From NCBI RefSeq assembly GCF_001426525.1, contig NZ_LMEW01000006.1:62001-126000 (forward strand): a stretch of 64,000 bases of DNA, given 5' to 3'. The DNA comes from Massilia sp. Root133. GTDB taxonomy: Bacteria > Pseudomonadota > Gammaproteobacteria > Burkholderiales > Burkholderiaceae_D. Under the pieces are notes generated by a model. The model saw only the letters and a program-made list of their open reading frames with translations, did no database searches and had not been told where the DNA came from. Positions 24,971 to 34,569 of this stretch are shown here, piece by piece (positions within the stretch are counted from its first letter, which is position 1; each line of letters begins with the position of its first letter). The position numbers and the translations under genes are program-made.

Positions 24971-26081
24971 TGCCGTCGCCCATGCGCCGGCCCCAGTCGA
25001 CCAGATTGCGGCCGGCGCGCAGCTGCAGGCCTTCCCAGTCCTTCAGGCGCGCTTCGATGGGCTGGTCGGTGCGCTGCAGGGCCTGGGCGAGCGCCAGCGC
25101 ATTGGCCGCCGCCTTGGCCGCGCCGCCGGCCGTGTGCGGGCGCGGGACGAACGCCGCGTCGCCCAGCAGGAGCACGCGGCCGAATACCATGCGCGGCACC
25201 GCGAGGTCGAGGATCGCCTGCACGAACGGTTCCTTCGTCTTCTGCACGAGCGCGTTGAACTGCGGTGCGAGCAGTTCGCGGGCGTCGGCACGCAGCACGG
25301 CCGCCTGGGCATCCGGCAGCGCGCCCGGCGGCAGCGAGAACGTGTGCGTGCGGCCGGTGCGGTCGGTCAGCAGCGCGGGCAGGCTGTCTTGCGGCACCTT
25401 GCGATACCACACCCAGTTCCAGCGCCGCTGGCCCGGTGCCGTGGCACCGTCTTCGCCGGGGACGAGATATTCGAGCAGCATCTGCTCGCCTTCGTCGTGC
25501 TGGAACGCGAACACGCCGTCCAGCACCGCGCGGCCGGCCGCATCGAGCTCGCCTTCCGGCACGAGGCCGCGCCAGGCGACGTAGCCCGAGTAGTGCGGCG
25601 CCACGTCCGGCAGCATCAGCGCACGGACCGTCGAGCGCGCGCCGTCCGCGCCGATCAGCAGGTCGCCCGTCTCCACGCGGCCGCTGGCGAACACCGCGCG
25701 CACCTGGCCGCCCGCCTGCTCGATACGTTCGAGCGTCTCGCCCGGATGGATGCAGGCGTCGGGCAGCGCGCGCCGCATCGTCCCGTGCAGCATGTTCCAT
25801 GACGTCTGCGTCTGCGGCTGATGGTCGCGCCGCACGACGTCGCCCGCGCGGTCGAGGTAGATGCGGTCGCGCGACGCCACGCCCAGCGCGCCGGCGGGCC
25901 GGATGCCCGCGAAGTGGAAGGCGTGCAGCACGTCCGGCTGCAGCACGATGCCGCCGCCGCGGCTGTCGAGCGCGTGGGGCGAGCGCTCGAACACGTCGAC
26001 TCTCCAGCCGATGGTTTTCAACGTGTTCGCTGCCAGCAGCCCGCCGAGCGAGCCGCCGATGACCAGGGCGCGCGGGCTCAT
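24909..26081 (-). CDS. FAD-dependent aromatic monooxygenase (2,6-dihydroxypyridine hydroxylase-like)
   Basis: This 390-residue class A flavin monooxygenase has the Rossmann site ALVIGGSLGGLLAANTL, LLIGADGARSTVR (DG motif) and VLLLGDAAFVPRPHTAGG (GD motif). GGSLGGL and YVAWRGLVPE point to the group around 2,6-dihydroxypyridine 3-hydroxylase, which hydroxylates phenolic or N-heteroaromatic rings using NADH and O2. It is a clear paralogue of the gene at 35179. It follows the MFS gene with a 4-base overlap. The stop at 24909 lies inside the convergent HD gene. Confidence 0.87.
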   Translation of the reverse strand: MSPRALVIGGSLGGLLAANTLKTIGWRVDVFERSPHALDSRGGGIVLQPDVLHAFHFAGIRPAGALGVASRDRIYLDRAGDVVRRDHQPQTQTSWNMLHGTMRRALPDACIHPGETLERIEQAGGQVRAVFASGRVETGDLLIGADGARSTVRALMLPDVAPHYSGYVAWRGLVPEGELDAAGRAVLDGVFAFQHDEGEQMLLEYLVPGEDGATAPGQRRWNWVWYRKVPQDSLPALLTDRTGRTHTFSLPPGALPDAQAAVLRADARELLAPQFNALVQKTKEPFVQAILDLAVPRMVFGRVLLLGDAAFVPRPHTAGGAAKAAANALALAQALQRTDQPIEARLKDWEGLQLRAGRNLVDWGRRMGDGIMGVRRAAGYTGSPAGTPDL

Positions 26082-27298
26082 GATGCGGTCGCGCCGGTGG
26101 TCGCGCGGCGGCCGGCCAGTTCGCCGAACCACACGAGCAGCGCGGCGGCGGGGAAGGCCATGCCGGCCAGCAGGGTGGCGTGCCAGCCGTGGTGGGCATA
26201 GACCCAGGCGCCGGCTGCGGAGCCGAGCGCGCCGCCGGCGAAGAACAGCGCGAAATAAATGCCGTTCAAACGGCTGCGCACTTCGGCGCCGAGGGCGAAG
26301 ATGGCGCGCTGGCCCAGCACGAGGTTGGCGGCGACGGCCATGTCCAGAACGATCGAGGCGGCGACGAGGATGCCCAGCGCCAGCGTGCGCGATTCCGGCT
26401 GGTAGAGCGGCAGCGCGAAGCCGACGATGCCGAGGACGAGCGCGGCGGCCGTCGCCATCAGGGTATGGCCCGCGTCGGCGAGGCGTCCCGCCACCGGCGA
26501 TGCGACGGCGCCCGCCATGCCCACGAGGGCGAAGATCGCGATGCCCGTTTGCGACAGGTGGAATTGCGGGCCTTCCAGCATCAGCGGCGTGACGGTCCAG
26601 AACAGGCTGAACGATCCGAACAGGCCGGCGTGGTAGGCGGCGCGGCGGCGCAGCACGGGCGTCGTCGCGAGCAGGTGCCACAACGATCCGATCAGGCGGC
26701 CGTACGACAGGCTGTGCACGGGCACCCGCTGCGGCAGTTTCGCGCGCAGGACGAAGGCGAGGACGAACACCGCGACGGCGGCGCCGCCGAACACGGCGTG
26801 CCAGCTGGCGTGGTCCGCGATCAGGCTCGCGGCGGGACGGGCCAGCATGATCCCCAGCAGCAGGCCGCTGACGACCTTGCCGACGGCCTGGCCGCGCGTC
26901 GCTTCGTGCGACAAATGCGCCGCGAACGGCACGAGGATCTGCGCGGCGACGGAGCCGAGGCCGATGCCCAGCGACGCGACGAGGAACATCCACGCGTTCG
27001 TGCTGAACGCGGCGGTGGCCAGCGCCGCGGCCGTGGCGAGGAGGGCGGAGAACACGAGCTTGCGGTTCTCGAGCAGGTCGCCCAGCGGGACGATGAACAG
27101 CAGGCCGAGGGCGTAGCCGACCTGCGTCAGGGTGACGATCAGGCCGGCCGCTTCCGGCGACAGGCCGGTCGCGGCGCTGATCGGACCGACCAGCGTCTGG
27201 GCGTAATACAGGTTGGCGACGATCAGGCCGGCGGAGGTGGCCAGCAGGCGGATCATGCCCGGCGCGATGTCGGGTGCGTGTTTGGCAGGGGTGTGCAT
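26078..27298 (-). CDS. MFS transporter, DHA1-like
   Basis: This 406-residue, 12-helix MFS protein has LIVANLYYAQTLVGPISAAT in helix 1, VGYALGLLFIVPLGDLLENR for the loop 2-3 region, and LLLGIMLARPAASLIAD. This subgroup occurs beside catabolic flavoenzymes and may import the substrate or export a toxic intermediate. It is placed between the reductase and monooxygenase genes on the same strand, 63 bases after the reductase and overlapping the monooxygenase by 4 bases, so the three form one operon. Confidence 0.88.
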   Translation of the reverse strand: MHTPAKHAPDIAPGMIRLLATSAGLIVANLYYAQTLVGPISAATGLSPEAAGLIVTLTQVGYALGLLFIVPLGDLLENRKLVFSALLATAAALATAAFSTNAWMFLVASLGIGLGSVAAQILVPFAAHLSHEATRGQAVGKVVSGLLLGIMLARPAASLIADHASWHAVFGGAAVAVFVLAFVLRAKLPQRVPVHSLSYGRLIGSLWHLLATTPVLRRRAAYHAGLFGSFSLFWTVTPLMLEGPQFHLSQTGIAIFALVGMAGAVASPVAGRLADAGHTLMATAAALVLGIVGFALPLYQPESRTLALGILVAASIVLDMAVAANLVLGQRAIFALGAEVRSRLNGIYFALFFAGGALGSAAGAWVYAHHGWHATLLAGMAFPAAALLVWFGELAGRRATTGATAS

Positions 27299-27361
27299 GA
27301 AAACTCCTTGAGATGTGTGCGAATCTACGCCCGCCGTGGCGCGGGCGCGACTTCCTTTCGG

Positions 27362-28459
27362 TCAGGCGGCCAGCGGTTCGTAGTCGAGATAACCATGGAC
27401 GCCGCCGCCGTAGAACGTGAACGGGTCGGGCGTGTTGTACGGGCCGCCGCAGCGGATGCGGTCGACGAGGTCGGGGTTGGCGATGAAGCTGCGGCCGAAC
27501 GAGGCCAGGTCGGCCATGCCGGATGCGATCAGCGCGTCCGCGGCGGCGGGATCGAGGCCGCCGTTGGCGATGATGGCGCCGCCGAAGTTCGGGCGCAGCA
27601 CGGCGAGGATGCGGTCCATGTCCGGCGCGCCGGCCCACGCGTTCGAATCGGCGGCGTGGAGGTATCCGATGCCGGCCTCGCCCAGCATCCGGGCGACGTA
27701 GGCGTACGTCTCTTCCGTGGCCGGGTCGGTGGCGTTGTTGTAGGCGGCGAACGGCGACAGGCGCACGCCGATGCGGCCGGCCGGCACTTCGTCCAGCACG
27801 GCGCGCAGCACGAGTTCGAGGAAGCGCGCGCGGTTCGCGAGCGAGCCGCCGAAAGCGTCGTCGCGGCGGTTCGTGTGCGGCGACAGGAACTGGTGCGGCA
27901 GGTAGCCGTTGGCGGCGTGGAGTTCGATGCCGTCGATCCCGGCGCGCATGGCGTTGCGGGCGGCGACGCGGAATTCGTCGACGGCCGCGTGGATGTCCTG
28001 CACGGTCATCGCGCGGGACGGCGACGCCGCGATGCGCGTATAAAAGCCGTTTTCCAGCGCGGCGTACGGTTGCAGCAGGTGCAGGTCGTCGTTGACGGCG
28101 GACGGCGCCAGCGGCGCGCGGCCATCCAGCAGCGCGTACGAACTCACGCGGCCGCTGTGCCACAGCTGCGCGAACAGGCGGCCGCCGGCCGTGTGCACGG
28201 CGTCCATCACGCGGCGCCAGCCGGCCACCTGCGCGTCGTCGTGCAGACCCGGCGCCAGTTCGAACGCGGCGGAGTGGCGCGACACATTGGTCGCTTCGCT
28301 GACGATCAGGCCGGCCGCTGCGCGCTGCGCATAATAGGCGGCGTTGGCGGCGGTCGGGACGCCGTCGGCGCCGGAGCGGGCACGCGTGACGGGGGCCATC
28401 GCGATGCGGTTCGACAGCGTCAGGTCGCCGAGGCGGGTGGGTGCGAGCAGGTGGGACAT
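27362..28459 (-). CDS. Old-yellow-enzyme family alkene reductase (NemA-like)
   Basis: This 365-residue FMN-binding TIM barrel has the OYE signatures IAMAPVTRARSG, LFAQLWHSGRVSS, GIDGIELHAANGYLPHQFLS, TNRRDDAFGGSLANRARF and FGRSFIANPDLVDRI. Such enzymes reduce activated C=C bonds of enones, maleimides or nitro compounds with NADPH. The start at 28459 (MSHLLAPTRLGD) matches the family; the frame reads 117 bases further into promoter DNA. It is first in an operon with the MFS and monooxygenase genes and divergent from the aromatic-acid transporter. Confidence 0.9.
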   Translation of the reverse strand: MSHLLAPTRLGDLTLSNRIAMAPVTRARSGADGVPTAANAAYYAQRAAAGLIVSEATNVSRHSAAFELAPGLHDDAQVAGWRRVMDAVHTAGGRLFAQLWHSGRVSSYALLDGRAPLAPSAVNDDLHLLQPYAALENGFYTRIAASPSRAMTVQDIHAAVDEFRVAARNAMRAGIDGIELHAANGYLPHQFLSPHTNRRDDAFGGSLANRARFLELVLRAVLDEVPAGRIGVRLSPFAAYNNATDPATEETYAYVARMLGEAGIGYLHAADSNAWAGAPDMDRILAVLRPNFGGAIIANGGLDPAAADALIASGMADLASFGRSFIANPDLVDRIRCGGPYNTPDPFTFYGGGVHGYLDYEPLAA

Positions 28460-28649
28460 GGAAGACTCCGTTGACAAGGTGGCCTCACTGTAGCGGCGCG
28501 AGGCCGCGGCGATAATCCGGCGGCGGCCGGCAACACCTTTGCGCAAACCGCAACGGCGTTCGTTGATCGCACACACGGTTGACTATCGAACGCTGCATTG
28601 TTAAGCTGGATCGACACGGCGGGCAACAGCCGGCACCATGGAGACCGTC

Positions 28650-30008
28650 ATGACCCATCAGGACCTCGACGTCCAGGCATTCATCAACCGCCATCCCTTC
28701 TCGCCGTACCAGTGGCTCGTGTTCGCCACGTGCTTCTTCATCGTCCTACTGGACGGGTTCGACACCGCCGCCATCGGCTTCATCGCGCCGTCGCTGCTGA
28801 AGGAGTGGGGCATCGCCAAGCCGGCGCTGGCGCCCGTGCTGTCCGCCGCGCTGTTCGGGCTCGCGGCCGGCGCGCTCGCCGCCGGCCCGCTGGCGGACCG
28901 CCTGGGGCGCCGCATCGTGCTGCTCGCGGCCGTCCTCGTGTTCGGCGCGGCGTGCGGCGCGTCGGCGTTCGCCACCAACCTCGACACCCTGACCGTGCTG
29001 CGCTTCGTCACCGGCATCGGCCTGGGCGCGGCGATGCCCAATGCCGTCACCCTGGTCAGCGAATTCTGTCCGGACGGGCGCCGCGCCGTCATCACGAACG
29101 CGATGTTCTGCGGCTTCCCGCTCGGCGCCGCATGCGGCGGCTTCCTCGCCGCGTGGATGATCCCGCAGTGGGGCTGGCGCAGCGTGCTGGCGCTGGGCGG
29201 CATCGCGCCGTTCGTCCTGTTGCTCGTGATGGCGCTCAGGTTGCCGGAATCCGTGCGCCACATGGTCGCGCGCGGCGCGCCGGCGGAGCGGATCCGCGCC
29301 GTGCTGCGCCGCATCCACGCCTCGGGCGCCGACGCCACGCGCTACGTGCTGGCGGAGCAGGGCGCGCGGACCGGCGGCGGCTTCACGGTGCTGTTCGCGC
29401 GCTCGTACGCCGTCGGCACCCTCATGCTGTGGCTCGCGTACTTCATGGGCCTCGTGATCTTTTATGCGCTGATCAACTGGATGCCGATCCTGTTCAAGGA
29501 GGCCGGCCTGCCCGCGCAGACGGCCACGCTGATCGCCGCGCTGTTCCCGCTGGGCGGCGTGGGCGCCATCCTGTTCGGCTGGCTGATGGACCGCTACGAC
29601 GCCAACCGCGTCATCGCCATCGGCTTCGGGCTGACGGCGCTGGCCGTCTTCCTGATCGGCCAGGTGGCGGGCAACGTGGGCCTGTTGACAGTCACCGTGT
29701 TCGGCGCCGGCGCGCTGATGAACACGGCGCAGTCGTCGCTGCCCGCGCTGGCGGCCGCGTACTATCCGACGCAGGGGCGCGCGACCGGCGTCGCGTGGAT
29801 GCTGGGGATCGGCCGCTTCGGCGGCATCGCCGGCTCGTTCCTCGTGGCGGAGCTGGCGCGGCGCCAGCTGCCGTTCGGCCAGGTGTTCATGGTCGTGGCC
29901 GCGGCGGCCCTCGTGTCGATGGCGGCGCTGCTCGTGAAGCTGGCGGCCGACCGCAACCGGCCGGCCGCCGGCGGCCCGGCGCTGCGTGCGCGGGTGGACC
30001 TGCACTGA
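28650..30008 (+). CDS. Aromatic acid:H+ symporter (AAHS family, PcaK/BenK-like)
   Basis: This 452-residue MFS symporter carries the AAHS helix-1 motif LLDGFDTAAIGFIAPSL, GPLADRLGRRIVLL in loop 2-3 and a GWLMDRYDANRV repeat in loop 8-9. PcaK, BenK and MhpT in this family import benzoate, 4-hydroxybenzoate and related acids. The ATG at 28650 has GGAGA 5 bases upstream; the ATG 12 bases earlier lacks such a site. A TTGACT at 28579 may be part of its promoter. The stop is one base from the convergent livF stop. Confidence 0.88.
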   Translation: MTHQDLDVQAFINRHPFSPYQWLVFATCFFIVLLDGFDTAAIGFIAPSLLKEWGIAKPALAPVLSAALFGLAAGALAAGPLADRLGRRIVLLAAVLVFGAACGASAFATNLDTLTVLRFVTGIGLGAAMPNAVTLVSEFCPDGRRAVITNAMFCGFPLGAACGGFLAAWMIPQWGWRSVLALGGIAPFVLLLVMALRLPESVRHMVARGAPAERIRAVLRRIHASGADATRYVLAEQGARTGGGFTVLFARSYAVGTLMLWLAYFMGLVIFYALINWMPILFKEAGLPAQTATLIAALFPLGGVGAILFGWLMDRYDANRVIAIGFGLTALAVFLIGQVAGNVGLLTVTVFGAGALMNTAQSSLPALAAAYYPTQGRATGVAWMLGIGRFGGIAGSFLVAELARRQLPFGQVFMVVAAAALVSMAALLVKLAADRNRPAAGGPALRARVDLH

Positions 30009-30009
30009 G

Positions 30010-30714
30010 TCACACCGCGCAATAGCGTTCCTGGATGGCGGGATCGGCCAGCATCGCATCGGCCCGTTCGCTGTAGACGATGGCGCCCTGGTCGAGGATG
30101 TAGGCGCGGTCGGAAATGCCCAGCGCCGTCTCGACGCTCTGTTCCACCAGCAGGATCGTCGTCCCCTGGCGCTTGAGTGCCAGGAACAGTTCGAACATTT
30201 CGTCGACGAGCACCGGCATGATGCCTTCCGACGGCTCGTCGAGCAGGATCATGTCCGGCCCGGCCGCTGTGGCGCGGGCGATGGCGAGCATCTGCTGCTC
30301 GCCGCCGGACATGGTCACGGCTTCCTGGCCCAGCCTTTCCTTCAGGCGCGGGAAGGTCGCGGCGATCCGTTCGATGATCGCGCGTTCGTCCTTCGCCTTC
30401 CCGGAAGCGATGATCCCGAGGCGGAGGTTCTCGAGCACGGTCATGCCCGGCACGATGCGCCGTTCTTCCGGCACGTAGGCCAGCCCGTGGCGGTAGCGCG
30501 CGTGGGCGGGGAGCCCCAGCAGGTCCGCGCCCTTGAAGGACACGGCGCCGGCCGTCTTCTTCAGCAGGCCCATGACGCTCTTGAGCAGCGTCGTCTTGCC
30601 GGCGCCGTTGCGTCCGAGGAGCGAGACGACCTCGCCGCGGTCCACGTGCAGGCTGACGTCCTGCAGGATGTGGCTGGTGCCGTACCAGGCGTTCAGTTTA
30701 TCGATCTTGAGCAT
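30010..30714 (-). CDS. Branched-chain-type ABC importer ATPase 2 (LivF-like)
   Basis: This 234-residue ATPase has Walker A GRNGAGKTTLLKSVMG, signature MSGGEQQMLAIARA and Walker B ILLDEPSEGIMP, the exact LivF pattern. It energises uptake through the LivH/LivM-like permeases encoded upstream. It is the last of five co-directional genes for one importer of the HAAT family, which carries branched amino acids, amides, urea or aromatic acids. The catabolic surroundings make an aromatic or heteroaromatic substrate more likely here. Confidence 0.92.
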   Translation of the reverse strand: MLKIDKLNAWYGTSHILQDVSLHVDRGEVVSLLGRNGAGKTTLLKSVMGLLKKTAGAVSFKGADLLGLPAHARYRHGLAYVPEERRIVPGMTVLENLRLGIIASGKAKDERAIIERIAATFPRLKERLGQEAVTMSGGEQQMLAIARATAAGPDMILLDEPSEGIMPVLVDEMFELFLALKRQGTTILLVEQSVETALGISDRAYILDQGAIVYSERADAMLADPAIQERYCAV

Positions 30715-30721
30715 GATGTCC

Positions 30722-31465
30722 TCAGTGTTTTCCCAGGTAGACGCGGCGCACCTCGTCGTTGGCGCGGATGTCGGCGGGCGTGCCGGCGGCGAGCAGTTCG
30801 CCGTGGTGCAGCACGACGATGCGGTCGCTGATGCCCATCACCATCTTCATCTTGTGCTCCACGAGCACGAGGGTGCGCTCGGACGCGAGCCGTTCGATCA
30901 GCGCCATCATCGTGCGCGTCTCTTCCGGACTCATGCCCGCGGTGGGTTCGTCCATCAGCAGCAGCTTCGGGTCGGCCGCGAGGGCGATGGCGATCTCCAG
31001 CGCGCGCTGCTGCCCGTGCGCCAGCTCGCGCGCCGGGCGCGCCGCGTGCTGGGCGATGCCGACGAGCTGCAGGAGGTCGCGTGCGCGCGGCTCCAGGCCG
31101 AGGGCGTCGCGACGGCCCCAGAAGTTCAGGCGCGCGACGCCGGCCTGCAGCGCGACGCGCACGTTCTCCAGCGCGGTAAAGGCGGGGAACACGTTCGTGA
31201 TCTGGAACGACTTGGCCACGCCGACCCGCGCGTAATGGTGCTGGCGCAGGCGCGACACGTCGACCCCGTCGAACACGACGCGGCCGGACGACGGCGCGAA
31301 ACTGCCCGACAGGAGATTGAAGAACGTGCTCTTGCCGGCGCCGTTCGGGCCGATGATCGAGGTGAGCTTGCCCCGTTCGAATTCGACGGAGACGTCGTTC
31401 AGCGCCGTGAACTTGCCGAAGCGGCGGGTCAGGCGCTCGGTACGGAGGATGATGTCAGCGGCCAT
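30722..31465 (-). CDS. Branched-chain-type ABC importer ATPase 1 (LivG-like)
   Basis: This 247-residue LivG-like ATPase has Walker A GPNGAGKSTFFNLLSG, signature ELAHGQQRALEIAIAL and Walker B LLLMDEPTAGMSPEE. The start at 31465 (MAADIILRTERL) overlaps the LivM-like gene by 11 bases, implying translational coupling; the longer frame adds an unrelated Cys-rich leader. LivF follows after 7 bases. Confidence 0.92.
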   Translation of the reverse strand: MAADIILRTERLTRRFGKFTALNDVSVEFERGKLTSIIGPNGAGKSTFFNLLSGSFAPSSGRVVFDGVDVSRLRQHHYARVGVAKSFQITNVFPAFTALENVRVALQAGVARLNFWGRRDALGLEPRARDLLQLVGIAQHAARPARELAHGQQRALEIAIALAADPKLLLMDEPTAGMSPEETRTMMALIERLASERTLVLVEHKMKMVMGISDRIVVLHHGELLAAGTPADIRANDEVRRVYLGKH

Positions 31466-32438
31466 GGGTCTTCTCCAGGATCGTGCCCCATACGCCTTTC
31501 GGGAAGAACAGCACGAAGAACATGAAAATCGCGCCGGCATACAGTTGCCAGTGCTCGGTCCACAGCGAGAACACGTCCTGGATCAGCAGGAACAGCGCCG
31601 CGCCCACGAACGGGCCGAAGAACGTCCCCATGCCACCCAACAGGCAGATCATGACGACGAGACCCGACGTCTCGTAATGCAGGCTCTCGATGGCGACGCT
31701 GGACAGGTGGATCGCGGCGAGCGCGCCCGCGAGACCGCACAGGGCGCCGGATAGCACGAAGGCCATCAGCTTCGTGTGCTCGACGTTGAAGCCGCACGCA
31801 CGGGTGCGCGCCTCGTTTTCCCGGATCGCCTCGATGGCACCGCCGAACGGCGACGCCAGCACGCGCGAGACGGCGAGCAGCGCCACCGCCACGACGGCGA
31901 GGAACGCCAGGTATTTCGCCGTCGGATCGAGCAGGTCGACGGTCAGGCCGGGCAGATGGACCTGCGCCACGTTCACGCCGCGCAAACCGTTTTCGCCGCC
32001 CGACAGCGGGAACTGGTAGACGAGGAAGTAGACGCACTGCGCCAGCGCGAGGGTGACCATGGCGAAGTAGATGCCGCGCGTGCGGATCGCGAGCAATCCC
32101 ATCGCCAGCGCCAGCACGCCGGCGACCAGCACGGCGGCGGGCAGCGCGGCCCACCACGGCGCCCCGGCCTGGGCGATCAGGATGCCGGCCGCGTACGCGC
32201 CGACGCCGAAGAACGCGGCGTGGCCGAACGACAGCATGCCCATGTAGCCGAACACCAGGTTGAACCCGACCCCGTACAGGCCGTAGATCAGGATGTTCGT
32301 CGCCACCGACTGGTTCGGGATCAGCCAGGGCAGGGCCAGCAGCACGAGGACGCTGGCCAGCACGCGGTGCGTGCGGATGTGCGCGAACGTCCGGCGCGGC
32401 GCCGCCACGTCGTACAGCGCATCGGAATGTGCATTCAT
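31455..32438 (-). CDS. Branched-chain-type ABC importer permease (LivM-like)
   Basis: This 327-residue permease has about ten helices and the LivM motifs GFNLVFGYMGMLSFGHAAFF, AIRTRGIYFAMVTLALAQ and GGMGTFFGPFVGAALF. A hydrophilic N-terminus of about 30 residues precedes helix 1. It lies 10 bases after the LivH-like gene and pairs with it to form the transmembrane channel. Confidence 0.92.
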   Translation of the reverse strand: MNAHSDALYDVAAPRRTFAHIRTHRVLASVLVLLALPWLIPNQSVATNILIYGLYGVGFNLVFGYMGMLSFGHAAFFGVGAYAAGILIAQAGAPWWAALPAAVLVAGVLALAMGLLAIRTRGIYFAMVTLALAQCVYFLVYQFPLSGGENGLRGVNVAQVHLPGLTVDLLDPTAKYLAFLAVVAVALLAVSRVLASPFGGAIEAIRENEARTRACGFNVEHTKLMAFVLSGALCGLAGALAAIHLSSVAIESLHYETSGLVVMICLLGGMGTFFGPFVGAALFLLIQDVFSLWTEHWQLYAGAIFMFFVLFFPKGVWGTILEKTHGR

Positions 32439-32448
32439 GATTCCTCCC

Positions 32449-33333
32449 TCAATTCATCAGGCCCGCGCGGCCGAACAGGCCTTGCGGACGGACCAGCAGC
32501 ACGAGCGCCATGATGACGAACATCGACACCTTGGCCGCTTCGGGCACGAACAGCACGGCCAGGCTCTCGACGACGCCGACGAGGACGCCGGCCACGATGG
32601 CGCCCACGAGCGATCCCATGCCGCCCACGACCGTCACGACGAAGGCGACGGTCAGCACCGAGCCGCCCATCTCGGGACTGATGCCCTGCATGGGCGCGGC
32701 GAGGAAGCCGGCGAGGCCGGCGACGCCCGTGCCGAGGCCGAACACGATCAGCCAGACCCGCGCCACGTCGATGCCGAGGATGCGCACGATCTGCGGGTCG
32801 CGCGCTCCGGCCCGCACGATCAGGCCGAACGAGGTCTTTTCGATGAACAGCCACAGTCCGGCCAGCACGAGGACAGTCACGCCGATCACGAACAGGCGGT
32901 ACAGCGGGAATTCGCCGACGAGGATGTCGGCCGAGCCCTGCAGCAGTTCCGGCGTGTCGACGGGCAAGCCCTGCTTGCCGAACGCGATGCGCACGGCTTC
33001 GACCATCACGTAGGCGAGGCCGAACGTGAGCAGCAGCGGATAGTCGATGCCGCGTCCGTACAACGGCCGGATCAGCGTGCGCTCGACCGCCATGCCGAAT
33101 GCGGCGACGACGAGGGGCACGAGCACGAGGCAGAGCCAGAAATTGGGCACGACCTGGTACAGCGCGTAGCCGGCATAGGCGCCGACCATGAAGAATGCGC
33201 CGTGGGCGAAGTTCACGACGGTGAGCATGCCGAAGATCAGCGACAGGCCGACCGCGAGCAGGACGTAGACCGCGCCGAGCGCCAGTCCGGTGAACAGCTG
33301 GAGCGCGACCAGCTGTGGTGTGATGCCATCCAT
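32449..33333 (-). CDS. Branched-chain-type ABC importer permease (LivH-like)
   Basis: This 294-residue permease shows the LivH pattern: LALGAVYVLLAVGLSLIFGM in helix 1, VVNFAHGAFFMVGAYAGY and GGMGSLVGAIVAGVLVGVVE. It has about eight predicted helices. It follows the substrate-binding protein gene by 15 bases and precedes LivM by 10 bases. Confidence 0.92.
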   Translation of the reverse strand: MDGITPQLVALQLFTGLALGAVYVLLAVGLSLIFGMLTVVNFAHGAFFMVGAYAGYALYQVVPNFWLCLVLVPLVVAAFGMAVERTLIRPLYGRGIDYPLLLTFGLAYVMVEAVRIAFGKQGLPVDTPELLQGSADILVGEFPLYRLFVIGVTVLVLAGLWLFIEKTSFGLIVRAGARDPQIVRILGIDVARVWLIVFGLGTGVAGLAGFLAAPMQGISPEMGGSVLTVAFVVTVVGGMGSLVGAIVAGVLVGVVESLAVLFVPEAAKVSMFVIMALVLLVRPQGLFGRAGLMN

Positions 33334-33348
33334 GACGACCTCCGCGGT

Positions 33349-34551
33349 TTATTTGAAGCCCAGTTCCGCGCAGCTGCGCAGCGCGTCGGCCGACGCGGGA
33401 GCGACCTGCAGCACGGAGAAGATGTCGGGCGAGCCCTGCGGCGCCGCCTTCGACTGGATCACGAGCACCGACTGCATCGACTGGTGGTCGCATGCGCGGT
33501 AGGACTGCGGCCCCTTGTAGGTGTCGTAGCGCAGCGCCGCGAGCGCGTCGACCACCTTCTCGGTGTCGCTCGTGCCGGCCGCCTTCACGGCCTGCAGCAG
33601 CGACCGGACGGCGGAATAGGCCATCGAGCCGTAGTCCGACGGCACGGCGCCGTTGTAGGCGCGGCGGTAGCGGTCGTTCAGCGCGCGCGCCGACGGCGTC
33701 GTCGACTCGATCGCCCAGTAGTAGGAGCTGCCGCCCACGACGCCGTCGTACACGCGCGCACCTGCGGCGACGCGCGACGTGTACGTGAGCACCGGCGTCA
33801 CGAACTTCGTGCGGCCCTTGAGGCCGAACTCGCCGGCCTGCTTGATCGAGATCTGGTTGTCCCGTCCGAAGTTGTTGAAGACGACGACGTCGGGGCGCAA
33901 TGCCATCAGGCGCGGCAGGTAGGGCGAGTAATCGGTGGCGCCGAGCGGATGGCGGATCTCGCCGACGACGGTCGCGCCGACTTCCTTCGCCACGCGGGTG
34001 AACCCGCGCGTCATCTCCTGGCCGTACGCATAGTCGGCCGTGAGAAAGGCGATGCGCATCCCCTTCCGGAACGCATAGCGGCCCACGGCCTGCGTCGTCA
34101 TGTGCGGGTTCAGCGATTCGTGGAACGTGTAGCGCGAAAAGTCGGCCGCCTCGTTGATCGCATCGGACTGGCTGATCGAGATGTACGGCACCTTGCGCTG
34201 CCTGGTCACATTGTTCACGGCAAGCTGGGTGGCCGCCGACAGGCTGCCCACGATGAAGTCGACGTGGTCCTTCTCGATCAGCTCGAGCGCGCGCGTCGCG
34301 GCTTCCGCCGGGTTGAGCTTGTCGTCGCGCACGAGCAGCTCGGCCTTGCGCCCGGCCAGGCCGCCGGCGTCGTTGAATTCGCGGATGGCCAGTTCGGCAT
34401 TGCGCACCTGGTCCTGCGCCTCGGCGCCGTAGGGCCCCGTGAGGGGCACCGGCAATCCGATCCTGATCGGGCCCGTCTGCGCGCCCGCGGGGGCGCACCA
34501 GGCGGCGAGGGCGATGCACGCGGCACCGGCAAGCGTGGTGGTTCGGTTCAT
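33349..34551 (-). CDS. Periplasmic substrate-binding protein of the HAAT ABC importer
   Basis: This 400-residue type I binding protein has a signal peptide ending AAWCAPAGAQ and a mature start GPIRIGLPVPLTGPYGAEA, typical of LivJ/AmiC-like receptors. It continues with RDDKLNPAEAATRALELIEK and FIVGSLSAATQLAVNNV, which line the ligand pocket in relatives. The start at 34551 fits the signal peptide. A consensus promoter (TTGACA, 17 bases, GATTAT) and a TetR operator lie directly upstream, so expression is probably induced by the substrate of this module. Confidence 0.9.
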   Translation of the reverse strand: MNRTTTLAGAACIALAAWCAPAGAQTGPIRIGLPVPLTGPYGAEAQDQVRNAELAIREFNDAGGLAGRKAELLVRDDKLNPAEAATRALELIEKDHVDFIVGSLSAATQLAVNNVTRQRKVPYISISQSDAINEAADFSRYTFHESLNPHMTTQAVGRYAFRKGMRIAFLTADYAYGQEMTRGFTRVAKEVGATVVGEIRHPLGATDYSPYLPRLMALRPDVVVFNNFGRDNQISIKQAGEFGLKGRTKFVTPVLTYTSRVAAGARVYDGVVGGSSYYWAIESTTPSARALNDRYRRAYNGAVPSDYGSMAYSAVRSLLQAVKAAGTSDTEKVVDALAALRYDTYKGPQSYRACDHQSMQSVLVIQSKAAPQGSPDIFSVLQVAPASADALRSCAELGFK

Positions 34552-34569
34552 GATGTCTCCGTTTTTAAG

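Noticed and set aside
24909..28163. A 1084-residue open frame spanning three genes
   Set aside because: Only the last 390 residues look like a protein (flavin monooxygenase). The rest is Arg/Ala-rich and antisense or out-of-frame to the MFS and OYE genes.
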